Of a stretch of DNA of 64,000 bases, positions 53,920 through 64,000 are shown one piece after another (within the stretch, counting starts at the first letter, position 1; every line of letters starts with the position of its first letter). The stretch is from Ahaetulla prasina (lineage: Eukaryota > Chordata > Lepidosauria > Squamata > Colubridae): positions 258,216,958 to 258,280,957 of the forward strand of contig NC_080540.1 of the NCBI RefSeq assembly GCF_028640845.1, read 5' to 3'. The notes under the pieces were generated by a model. That model saw nothing but the letters and a program-made list of their open reading frames with translations. It was not told the origin of the DNA and did no database searches. The position numbers and the translations under genes were made by a program.

Positions 53920-56850
53920 ATGAATCCATGCTGACTACAATATAGTTTTTATGATGCTTAAAGATCACTAATTTTACAATCCATTAATTACATCAAATAT
54001 TTAAATCAAATTGATGCACTTTACTTTCCTTGAGTGTTTTAAAAAACAGTATTTTTATCCTCTGCCTTTTGTTTGCTTTTTCACCGATAGTCTAGGATTT
54101 TTAAATAAAATATTACACTTTTGGTGAAACCATCATGTAGTTTCTTTAGAATCACAGAATGCAGTTTAACTGACAGTAAAAATGAAACCCGTTCCATATA
54201 AATTGATACATTCTGCCCATATTTTATCAATGTCAAGCTTCAATCCTGCTGTTTTTATCAGCTCTTCACAAATGGCATATTCTCTCTAGAGAACCTGAAG
54301 CCAAAACTGGAACCAATTTTTCTTTAATTTTTTTACATTTTATTTTGAAGAGGAATAAATCAGGTTTTTTTATTCTTAGTCTATTTCCCCAAACTCAGTT
54401 TATACTGATTTTAGTTTTTCATCTCTATGAATATATTCCCATATCATAACAGGTTGCTTCTATTTGTTCCTCCACTTATTTTTTAACCAAGCTGTTTTCT
54501 ATCGAATTGGTTATTTATTTCCATAATTGTGAACACTTATAAACAATGGAGATCTTGGATTTTATGAGTTAAAAGGTTTTTTTTTTTAGTTTAGTTTTTT
54601 TCAGAGAGTGAGTTAATAGACACACACCCCCAGTTCTTTTTAAAGCATAATTTTTTAATGTGAAATCAGTACTTCCATTTTTTAAGCTCAAATCTCCACA
54701 GAATTCAGTTTAAATGCCTCCTAATCAAATTTGTCAAGCTTCAAACACATAAAAATCTTATGTGGTTCAGCCTACCATGTGTCAACAATCTAATCTACCA
54801 TCTAGATCACTCTGGTCATGGTTTCAGGATAAAATGTCTCATGATAACATAATGGTGTAGCCACTCATTTACTTAAAATATTCTGTATCTGTTCTTTTAT
54901 GAACAGATTTCATAAGATAACATCTGTAGACTTCAGAACCTTGAGCTTCCTTTCTAGATCTATCACAATATGTTTGTAGCTGTCCAATGCAATACATCCA
55001 TAGCCGTATTTATTATCAGCAATGGATGAATGTCATTTACCCAATATGTCTTGAAAGCATTTGACACATCTATGATCTTTGCTCAAAAACCACACTTCAG
55101 GAGCCAATGGATTTAGTCAACACATTAATTCCTCATAGTAATAAATTATCAAACTCCTGAACTTTTCTCTATCTTTTTTCAACATGTAGCCTTTAAGGAC
55201 TCACTGTCTTGTCTATTGTTGCAGGTTATGATTGAGTTGTTGCTCAATCAGCCTCAGATGATCAGTGATCACTGACAGCCAAACCCTACATAAATTTGTC
55301 TAGTTCCCTGATAAAACTATCTAAACAAGTGCATATAATTATCATATCCAGACAGAAGGGAGGAAGGAGTTATATTTTGATCATCACATCCTTGCATCGG
55401 TCTTTGAATGACAAGAGATGGTATTAACTTTAAATCCATAGATGGATTATGTCACCACACACCACACACTCACTAGATGCAGCTATGGGTACAACCCAAT
55501 ATATTTTCATATTGTGCAAGACAAATTATGAGATCTGATCTTATGGATTTATTTGGTTTATGTTCTGCAATTCTGCTCTATGAACTGTTCAAAGCAATTC
55601 ACAAACCAAATAGTTTTTGTAAAATAGAACAAACCAAATTGTTTTAATCCTAAAAATAATGAATAATTGAAAGTGAGAAAAAAGGAGATTAATAATTGCT
55701 TATTTTCTAAAAGCCATGGTGTAATGCCAAATACAGTTCTACAGCATTTTAAAATTGGGAGCAAGGGAAGAGAAGTCCTCACCCCAATGTTCCACAGTGA
55801 AGGTGTCTAATTGGGGATGCCTTCAAAAGGATTCTCATGAGATCTTAATAATCAGACAGGTTCATAGTAGGAGTAATGTTACCTTACATATGTAAAGTGA
55901 AGTAATTTAAGGTAAATGCCATCATCTTAAACTGAGCTTGATAAGCAATTAGCAATCAAGGCAAGTTTTTTTTCCAATACTTTGAACTTATTAGCAGCCA
56001 TGCTATTTCAATTTCATACCAATTTCAATTCCTGAAAGTTTTTCAAAGTAATCACACATATAGAGACATTCCTGTTATGGCCCTGCCGGATTCATCTTAG
56101 GAGGAGAAGGAAGAAGAGCCAGGGGTTTCAGAGGATAATAATTCTGAAAGGGATGCTTCTGTCTATATTTAACCCAATATCTTCACTCTGTCCGAGGGAG
56201 ATCATTACAGTTGCTATCTTGATTATAGGTAAAAAAGGACTGCTTGCTTCTAAAAGTTTTCCTTATCTCTAGACTATGACAGTCATCAGCTTGCTATCTT
56301 GCTGGCTTGTAGCCAGTAGTGACAGCACATAAAATTTCAATAATCAAGATGGGACAGACTGTCTCAGGGAGGCTCTTGCCTTGTGTGCAAGCTCTCCTCA
56401 ATTCAGCCACTATCTTTGAATCCAGGGACAGTTGCAGATCAAAAAGCACTCCCAAACTGCAAGTCTGGCTTTTTGTTCTTTTTCATCAATAGTGTAATCC
56501 AATTCAAGGCAGACTGAATTTCAATCCATAACTCGAGTTTCGTGGTCACCAAGAACAAATCTAGGTTTAATTTCAGCTATTTTCCCTTACCCAGCCCATC
56601 CAAATTAAAATAATATTCAAGACCTCAAATCGTTTATTTAAAGCTAAATGGCAAAGAGTAACAGAGCTAAATGTCATCAGTATAATAGAGTATTATTTCA
56701 AAACAGGCTGCTCATTACAAATCTCCATCAGGTTTTATGATTTTTTTTTATTTTGCAGAAAATGAGAAAATGCTGAAAAGAATGTGGATTTCTTGGTGCT
56801 CTCTGAACTTGGTTGCTTGTTTGCAAATGTTTCATTACCAAGTTAGTTAT
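53920..56850. other. long non-genic stretch with an old LINE-like remnant
   Basis: 2.9 kb without a recognisable gene. 56395-56710 contains CCAGGGACAGTTGCAGATC, AGTGTAATCCAATTC, GAGCTAAATGTCATCAGTAT, which looks like an ancient amniote repeat, but I cannot assign it. Confidence 0.4.
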
Positions 56851-56851
56851 G

Positions 56852-57205
56852 TAAAGGGGGCATGATGGCACAGCCGTTAAAGGCATTGAGCTTGTCAAAT
56901 GGAAAGCTGAAAGCCCAGGTTTGAGACTCGAGAGCCTTGCAATGGAGTGAGCTCCCATTACTTGCCCCAGCTTTAGCCAACAAAGCAGTTTGAAAGGATG
57001 CAAACGTAAGTAGCTACATAGGTACCACTTCAGTGAGAAGGTAACAGAGAGTGTTCCATGCACTTGGGCATATAGTGATGCTGACCCCATGGCCACAGAA
57101 GTGTCTTGGGACAATGCTGGCCCACTCAGAGAAGAAATAGAAATGAGCACTGCTCTAGAGTCATACTCAACTTGACAGGGGAAACCTTTACCTTGATCTT
57201 TATGT
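56852..57205 (+). mobile_element. Sauria-type SINE, copy 3 (diverged)
   Basis: GGGGGCATGATGGCACAGCC, GTTAAAGGCATTGAGCTTGT, TTTGAGACTCGAGAGCC, AGTGAGCTCCCATTACTTGC, CACTTCAGTGAGAAGGTAAC, GGGGAAACCTTTACCTTGAT. Same layout as the copies at 17645 and 52624 but with more substitutions, so it is older. Confidence 0.7.
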
Positions 57206-57444
57206 AAAGGTATGTGCATGTACCATTCAGTACATGCACATTTTCCTATCTGGAAATCAGGAAAAAGTCATTGCTAAACATACTTGACAATCATCTCATG
57301 TTACATTGTCAATATAAGGAAACCAGTTTTTTCTTCTGTTTATATAAGCAGGACCTTTTTGAGGACGTGATCTATATAGTGTCGAAAAATATCTTAGCTC
57401 TTAATTTTAACATTTGCTGCCTTTAATTCATTACATACCTTATC

Positions 57445-57850
57445 AACAGGAAGAGGTGATATTTCTGATATCATAGAGTTGGAAGGGACGTTGAAGGTCT
57501 TCTATTCCAATTCCCTGCCCAGGGAGTTCTCGTACCATTCTGGACAAGTGGCTTTCTAGTCTTTTCTTGACAACCTGCAGTAATGGAAATCCTGCAACTT
57601 CAGGAGGCAAGTTGTTCTTTTACTTAATAGTTCTTATAGCCAGGGAATTCTTTAGATCAAGTTTGTATCTCATACTGAAAAACATTAGGAATAGAGGTTG
57701 TATTCTTACAACTAGGTCAGAATTTGTTTGTTTGTTTGTTTATTCTCTAGGGAGAATAAACCTACTCCATCTTCTCTGTGACATCCCTACTTTTACAGTA
57801 TCCGATAACTGCAATCATGTCTTCCCCTTAGCCCTTCTTTAAGCTAAACA
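57445..57850 (-). mobile_element. classic CR1 3' end
   Basis: Plus strand reads ATCATAGAGTTGGAAGGGAC, AAGGTCTTCTATTCCAATTC, CCTGCAACTTCAGGAGGCAA, then ACTTGATCTAAAG-like CR1 3' sequence in reverse: on the minus strand it is a CR1 3' end. Similar to 3249-3733; 5'-truncated. Confidence 0.65.
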
Positions 57851-57859
57851 TATTAACTT

Positions 57860-58935
57860 TCGTTATCCACTCTTCCTATGATTTAGCATTTCCAGCTGCC
57901 CATTTAACAATATTACCATTTAATAGCTTTGAATCTGCATAAATCAACATCAAGTATCATCTAAGACAGGAGTGAACGACCTGTAGAATGAGGCCATTTT
58001 GTGGCCCAGCATAGATCCTGCACACAGTTTATATATGGTGGGTTTGTAGGAATTTAAGGAGCAAAAAATGTTATTTTAGAGACATTTAAGACCCAATACA
58101 CCTTTAAAAGACTTAGCCTCCACACATCCATCCATTCCCATAGGATTGGCTCTGCTCATTTTGGCTCTGCTGCCCTGAAAGATACAATCCATATATATTC
58201 TATGTCTGCTCATCCTTAAGCCATTCCATAATACAATATATATTAGTCTGCATAATAATATTTTCCCTTTAACCTAGTCTTGCCATATTACAAGATTCTT
58301 CCTATGAAACCATATGTCACCTTGCATGAAAATGTCATTAAGCAACTCCTTTCAATTAATATTTCCACTCCTATTTTCACCTAATTATTTTAACCTGGGT
58401 CTAGACACTGCTGTCTATGATCATTAAGACAAGCTGCTTCTTCATAATTAAAGTCATGTAATGGTAACTCACACAATCTGGAATGTCAGTGTATAATGTG
58501 GTGCTCAAACCTTTCTTCCAAAATGCTTCCAACTGTCTGGGGAACTATTCCAGATAATGGGATCCTTTTTATGTATTCTACATACTATTCCCACCAAAAA
58601 GCAAGAAATAAGCTTCAGGGTGTAATGCTGCCTATTCTGTAATCAATTTTATGATGTTGTGTAGCTCATTGAATAATATCAAAGAAGCTTTATATGTCCG
58701 GTTTAAGTTTCTTTGCAGTTATTCTTGGAATAACTACAAGGGTTTGAAATAGGAATCTGACAGGCTATCCTCTTTCTGCTTCCACATGCCAGAAATAACT
58801 ATATTGTTGGTACATGCTTAAGACAATTATATTGCATTTTATTGCTTCAAAATAAGTTAAAAATCACTCCCTTGGCCAATTTATCTACAAGTTGGATGGC
58901 AAATAGCAATCAGTGTGGAGTGCCTACCTACTAAT
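57860..58935. other. non-genic stretch
   Basis: No supported feature. Confidence 0.5.
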
Positions 58936-58939
58936 ATCT

Positions 58940-60795
58940 GCACGATAAAATCGCTCAGTTTCAGGATGGGCTGGACACAGATTGGATAGTTTCGGATGGG
59001 ATGACGGAGGTGGATCTTGAGACGGTCATCTGGGAGGAGTTTGACACTGTAGCTCCCGAGGACATGGGCAGGATACTTAGGAGGCTGAATGCAACCACAT
59101 GTTTATTGGACCCGTGTTCCTCCTGGTTGGTACTGGCCATACAGGAGGTTACACAAGGCTGGCTTTAGGGAATTGTTAATGCTTCTCTGAGGGAGGGTGT
59201 CTTCCCTACTGCCTTGAAAGAGGCTGTGGTGAGACCCCTCCTCAAGAAGCCCTCCCTGGATCCAGCTGTTTTATCGAACTATCGTCCAGACTCCAACCTT
59301 CGTTTTGGGGCAAAGGTTGTTGAGAGTGTGGTAGTGCATCAGCTCCCTCAGTACCTGGATGAAACTGTCTATCTGGACCTGTTCAAGTCCGGTTTCTGGC
59401 CTGGGTACAGCACAGAGACAGCGTTGGTCGCGCTGGTGGATGATCTCTGGAGGGCCCGGGACAGGGGTTGTTCCTCTGCCCTGGTCCTATTAGATCTCTC
59501 AGCGGCTTTTGATACCATCGACCATGGTATCCTGCTGCGACGGCTGGAGGGGTTAGGAGTGGGGGGCACCGTTCTTCGGTGGTTCTCCTCCTTCCTCTCT
59601 GACCGGTAGCAGACGATATTGGCAGGGGGGCAGAGATCGACCATGAGGCACTCTTTGTGGGGTGCCTCAGGGGTCAGTTCTCTTGCCTCTCCTGTTCAAC
59701 ATCTATATGAAGCCGCTGGGTGAGATCATCCATGGTTTTGGGGTGCGATGCTGATGATACTCAGCTGTACATTTTCACCCCTAACCACCCCATCGAAGCT
59801 GTTGAAGTGATGTCCCGGTGTCTGGAGGCCATGCAGGTCTGGATGGGGAAAAACAGGCTCCAACTCAACCCTGCCAAGGCTGAGTGGCTGTGGATGCCGG
59901 CATCCTGGTATAATCAGCTGAGGCCATCGCTGACTGTGGGGAACGAGTCATTGGCCCCCCACAGAGAGGGTCCGCAATCTGGGCATCCTTCTGGATGCAC
60001 GGCTGTCATTGGAAGAGCATATGACGGCCGTCGCCAGAGGAGCTTTTTATCAGGTTTGCCTGATTCGCCAGTTGCGTCCCTTCTTGCACCGGGATTCCTT
60101 ATGCACAGTCACTCATGACCTCGTCACTTCCCGTCTGGACTACTGCAACGCTCTCTACATGGGGCTCCCCTTGAAGAGCACCTGAAGACTCCAATTGATT
60201 CAGAATGCGGCCGCGCGGGTGATAGAGGGAGCGACTCTTTGCTCCCATATAACACCCCTCCTGCGCAGGCTGCACTGGCTTCCGGTGGTCTTTCGGGTGC
60301 AATTCAAGGTGTTGGTTACCATCTTTATAGCGCTCCATGGCATATGACCGGGTTATTTACGGGACTGCCTGCTGCAACCGGCGGCCTCCCATTGACCAGT
60401 GCGCTCCCATAGGGAGGGTCTCCTCAGGGTGCCGTTGGCCAGACAATGTTGGCTGATGACCCCCAGGGGGAGGCCCTTCTCTGTGGGGGCAACAACCCTC
60501 TGGAATGAGCTACCACCGGGTATTCGCCAACTCCCTGATCTCTGGACCTTTCGACGCGAGCTGAAAACATTTCTGTTTCATCGCGCAGGACTGGCCTAAT
60601 GGTTTTAAATGCGGTTTTTATTGCTTTTAATTGGTCCAGCCAACCTTGAATTTTTGCTTTTAAATTGGTTTTAACTTTTATATTGACTGTTTTATTTTGG
60701 CTGTAAACTGCCCTGAGTCCTTCGGGAGAAGGGCGGTATAGAAATTTAAATAATAAATAAATAAAATAAATAAATAAATAAATAATTAAGATCAA
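58940..60795 (+). mobile_element. L2-clade LINE, 5'-truncated (1.85 kb)
   Basis: [75 protein letters not shown] (motif A; 59214-59609), stop at 59607-59609 (TAG for Gln), then shifted frames: [14 protein letters not shown] (59720-60118; the Tyr of YADD lost with a small deletion), LVPLARQCWLM, FSVGATTLWNELPPGIRQLP (60399-60599). The 3' UTR ends AGGGCGGTATAGAAATTTAA, then AATAAATA. Compared with 33760-38108 it lacks endonuclease and linker and has more damage. Confidence 0.9.
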
Positions 60796-60849
60796 ACAAC
60801 AAATTATTTCATTTTGTTTTGTTTTTACAGCCTGCCAAGTACAAACTTA

Positions 60850-61296
60850 TTTACGGTTATTTACGGGACCGCCTGCTGCTACCGAATACCTCTCACCGAC
60901 CCGTGCGCTCTCACAGAGAGGGACTCCTCAGGGTGCCGTCGGCGCGACAGTGTCGTCTGGCGACGCCCAGGGGAAGGGCCTTCTCTGTGGGGGCTCCCGC
61001 CCTCTGGAACGAACTCCCCCCAGGACTTCGCCAACTTCCGGACCTCCGAACCTTTCGCCGCGAGCTTAAGACCTACCTATTCATCTGCGCTGGCCTGGGT
61101 TAGTTTTTAAATTTATGGGTTTTTTAAATGGGTTTTAGCTCTAAATTTTAATTGTGGCCAATTTTAATAAGTTTTTTAACTGTATTTTAATTGTATTTAT
61201 ATATTGTCTATTTTACTTGGCTGTGAACCGCCCTGAGTCCTTTGGGAGAAGGGCGGTATACAAATTTAATAAATAAATAAAATAAATAAATAAATA
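60850..61296 (+). mobile_element. L2-clade LINE 3' end (447 bp), in tandem
   Basis: Plus frame 60819-61103: YGYLRDRLLLPNTSHRPVRS, HREGLLRVPSARQCRLATPR, GAPALWNELPPGLRQLPDLR, TFRRELKTYLF, then GCCCTGAGTCCTTTGGGAGA, AGGGCGGTATACAAATTTAA. It lies 55 bases after the A-rich end of the previous L2 copy, in the same orientation. Its frame is undamaged, suggesting a younger insertion. Confidence 0.9.
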
Positions 61297-61348
61297 AACC
61301 AAGAAAAAAAAAACCCTAGTATATTGTTCTTTGCTGAGTTTGAGGGAC

Positions 61349-61923
61349 TGTTGTGTCTTGTCCGCTCTCACAGCAGCCGGGGCCTTCTTACCTGCTCCCA
61401 AACACGGAGGAATGTATGCCTCCCGGCCCCAGTCCTGGCTCCATGCCCAGACAAGCTGAAGAGGAGGGGGCACCTCCCAGTCCCAGCCCTGGCTCCATGC
61501 CCAAGCAGGCTGCAGAGGAGGGAGCATCCCCCGGCCCCAGCCCTGGCTCCATGCCCAGGCAAACGGAGCAGCTAGACCCCTCCCCCTCCTCCACAGCATG
61601 TGAGCCTGAGGAAAGTTTATTTCCAACAGCTGCTGATTGGAGTGACCCTCGCATCAGAAGACTGGATAGGTGGAGGCAACAGAAGGAAGGGAGGGGCAGG
61701 CCTTAATTAGTGCTGAGTCATGGAGCCACACCCCATGGCCTATATAAAGGATCTGCTTTCTGGCAGTCTCTGAGTCAGGCAAAGTCGAACTTATCTTGCT
61801 GAAGTCACTTTCTGGTCTCCTGCCTGCTCTGAGGACTTTGCTAGGACTTTGGGCAGAGCTGCAGAGGCAAGCCTGATTCAGATTTCCCTGACCCGGCCGT
61901 CAGCGGAGGAGTGGGACACGACA
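61349..61923 (+). mobile_element. LTR-A, solo LTR (575 bp)
   Basis: TGTTGTGTCTTGTCC... to ...GGGACACGACA; perfect 5-bp target duplication GGGAC at 61344-61348 and 61924-61928. TATA box TATATAAAGG at 61741-61750. Three 54-bp repeats in the upstream part (61425-61590; one unit carries CCTGGCTCCATGCCCAG), open in one frame as PSPGSMPRQAEEEGA-type repeats. No internal region. Same family as 28837-29358 (minus). Confidence 0.95.
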
Positions 61924-61928
61924 GGGAC

Positions 61929-63038
61929 TCCTTGTATTTTGTGGCTACAAAATAAAATATTATTGCTTTATTATTGAATGAATAATAACATTGACATTAA
62001 ATTGTATATAAAAATACACTACTGGTCCAGATTCTACAAACCATAATTTAAAAGCTCAATGTTAATATAGCACATGAACATGTGTGAGCTACACAACGAT
62101 CAAAGCAGTTATCAATTCTGAATCAGCAGGACATGAGTATGCACAAAGTATAAACTTTGCCACATCTCTACAAACCAATCTAATATAACACTAAAAGTTA
62201 TTTTTGCAATTTACAACTTACTAGCAACACCTGTTTCTGAAACAAAATAGTATATTCAAAAGAAAGGTCTGCAAAATAAAGCAGAACAGAAAATACACAT
62301 GCAACCCACCAATATGAATTCTAATAGATTTGCAGCCTCACTCAATTTCAATTAGCTATTTTACTGAAGTCATTTTCTTGAAATTGGTGGTTAAAGTCTA
62401 TGTGTCAGACTGGCCACAGCTTACTTCCTAGGAAAGGACGACCCTTGACTCCATAGAGAAAAGGTACTTTTACTAGAGATGCTGAGTGCAGTGTAGCGAG
62501 GCAAACTCTGAAGAAAGACCACATGAAAATCATATATTGAAAGCAATTCCCCACTATCCAAAGCCCTCCCCCTTGTGAGAGTAGTCCAATCAGGTTTTGT
62601 TCCGATGCTTTGGGAGCCCAGTTTCCTGGGCACCACTGTAAATTCCTTTCCTAGGACCGGTGTCCTTGAAGGAAGGAAGATGACTCAGTTTGGCACCTCT
62701 GGTTCCTATTGGTGTCCATACTCCCTGATTTCACACAGCATTCTTTCACACCTCCAGCACACTTCCCCTACCAAATGCCCCCTCCTCTGGTTATGGCAAT
62801 TGCTAGCGTGCTTCAGAGAAAGCAAAGATTGGCATTATGTTTTAATAAGGAAATATTAAGACTGAAGACCTTTTCTTTGTTTGACACAGGGGTGCCAAAA
62901 GTTCAGCACTAAATTCCCTCATATGGGATGTTTTCTAGTCCAGGGGCACAAATGTCAATTTGTTTCCATGCAAACATAGGAAACAGATTATGCTTATTGA
63001 AGAACACAGAACTTTACAACTTTCTACATGCCTGCATA
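61929..63038. other. non-genic stretch
   Basis: No element or gene recognised. Short frames at 62421-62912 have no domain. Confidence 0.5.
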
Positions 63039-63040
63039 AT

Positions 63041-63180
63041 AGAATAGAATAGAATTTTTTATTGGCCAAGTTTGATTGGACACACAAGGAATTTGTCTTG
63101 GTGCATATGCTCTCAGTGTACATAAAAGAAAAGATACGTTCATCAACAATTCTAAGATACAATATTTAATGATAGTCATT
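63041..63180 (-). mobile_element. L3 LINE 3' end with short (AATAG) tail
   Basis: ATAATAGAATAGAATAGAATTTTTTATTGG: three pentamers, then GGCCAAGTTTGATTGGACAC, CATATGCTCTCAGTGTACAT, AAAAGAAAAGATACGTTCATC. Serves as the uninterrupted version of the LTR-A target at 28832-29363. Confidence 0.85.
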
Positions 63181-63187
63181 AGGTAAG

Positions 63188-64000
63188 GAGATTGAAAAAT
63201 TGACCTGCGTTGTCTAACTTCATATTAGAATTCTATATTGCAAATTTCTATTAGGCAACGCAAGGCCATATATATTAATACTAGATTTCTATCATTCTAT
63301 AAATAAAATCTCACTATGGATATTACAGAAATAGCCAAACTTTTAAAAATATATTGTGTGTAAAGAAATAATTAACACAGGATATTAAAATTGGTTCACA
63401 TTGGCCCTATAACGCTGAATGCAAGTTTTCCCTTTCTACAGAGATTAAAACTGCCACTTTTCATACTACTTGATGGAAAGGATTCATGGAGAAAAAAAGT
63501 GTCTTAAATTCCTATAAAAGAACTAGACATCTAGAGAGGAAGCCAAAACTTGATAACAATTGTCAATTTGCTGAATGCATAATTTCTGCAAATTATATAT
63601 TCAGCAGCCTATTTGCTTCTGCTGTCCTCCACAAATTTGTTTAGTTCCTTTTTAAACCAGTTTGTGTTCAGCCCATCTAATATTAATTAATTCCTAAATT
63701 TAAAGTATGTAGGTTTACCAGATGTAGTATGCACAGAGTGGGATGGCCACTAATTATCAGCAAAGAATTATTTAAATTGAATATAAGTTGAATAAATAAA
63801 TGCTCTGTAAATCTTTGTTGCCATCTAGATTTTTATGATCCAGACTTGGTAGCCATAAATTATGTCTGATATATTTCTAAAAATCATTTATGTTTCCTGA
63901 TTCTGCCTGCTTCTAACTTTGATCAGTGATCTCTACTTCTAATAATCTGAATCAAATAGAAAAAATAGAACTGCATCCTTATTATCTGCACCATGCATAA
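63188..64000. other. non-genic stretch to the window end
   Basis: AT-rich unique DNA; no supported feature. Confidence 0.5.

Overview
This is a eukaryotic, gene-poor, AT-rich window with no host gene that I can support. Nearly every meaningful open frame belongs to a transposable element. The combination of elements points to a squamate reptile, most likely an advanced snake: BovB LINE pieces, SINEs ending in an (ACCTTT)-like tail (Sauria type), CR1/L3-type LINEs whose 3' ends run into (AATAG)n arrays, L2-clade LINEs ending in a GGGCGGTATA motif, many non-autonomous hAT elements, and Penelope-like elements (PLEs). Family names come from memory of protein motifs and termini, not from a database search.

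Layout. 1-6450: a cut LTR at the edge, hAT MITEs, an old CR1 with a nested hAT, and unique DNA. 6450-10360: an inverted-arm Penelope element next to a 2.2 kb L3-type LINE and a second Penelope tail. 10800-12730: LINE 3' end, palindromic hAT MITE, second Penelope family. 14080-17160: a composite head-to-head Penelope (two halves in opposite orientation), an LTR in its tail, and a collapsed inverted Penelope. 17640-23610: Sauria SINE, a LINE fragment bracketed by inverted arms, BovB, L3 LINE. 24930-26040: L2 3' half. 28270-29905: a four-level nest (hAT, then LTR-B, then L3 LINE, then LTR-A), each level with readable boundaries. 30300-31330: a SINE inside a Penelope hammerhead-like motif, and a hAT MITE. 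33070-38300: a decayed Tc1 transposase, then a nearly full-length L2 LINE inserted in a SINE. 42320-47950: SINE, an internally deleted L1 whose ORF1 is fused in frame to the ORF2 C-terminus, and a LINE fragment with a long AT array. 48670-51740: four hAT elements and a SINE. 52600-61930: SINEs, RTE and CR1 remnants, two L2 copies in tandem, and a solo LTR. 61930-64000: mostly unique DNA with one L3 LINE end.

The most notable biology is in the Penelope elements. All arrangements seen are inverted-arm structures. The arms carry a hammerhead-ribozyme-like core (CTGAAGA, 6-bp stem, GAAACGTC), and the GIY-YIG ORF runs through a CCAAT-rich minisatellite up to that core. Next are the L1 ORF1::ORF2 fusion, the four-level nest, and at least nine hAT-type elements, each with an 8-bp target duplication (six perfect, three diverged).
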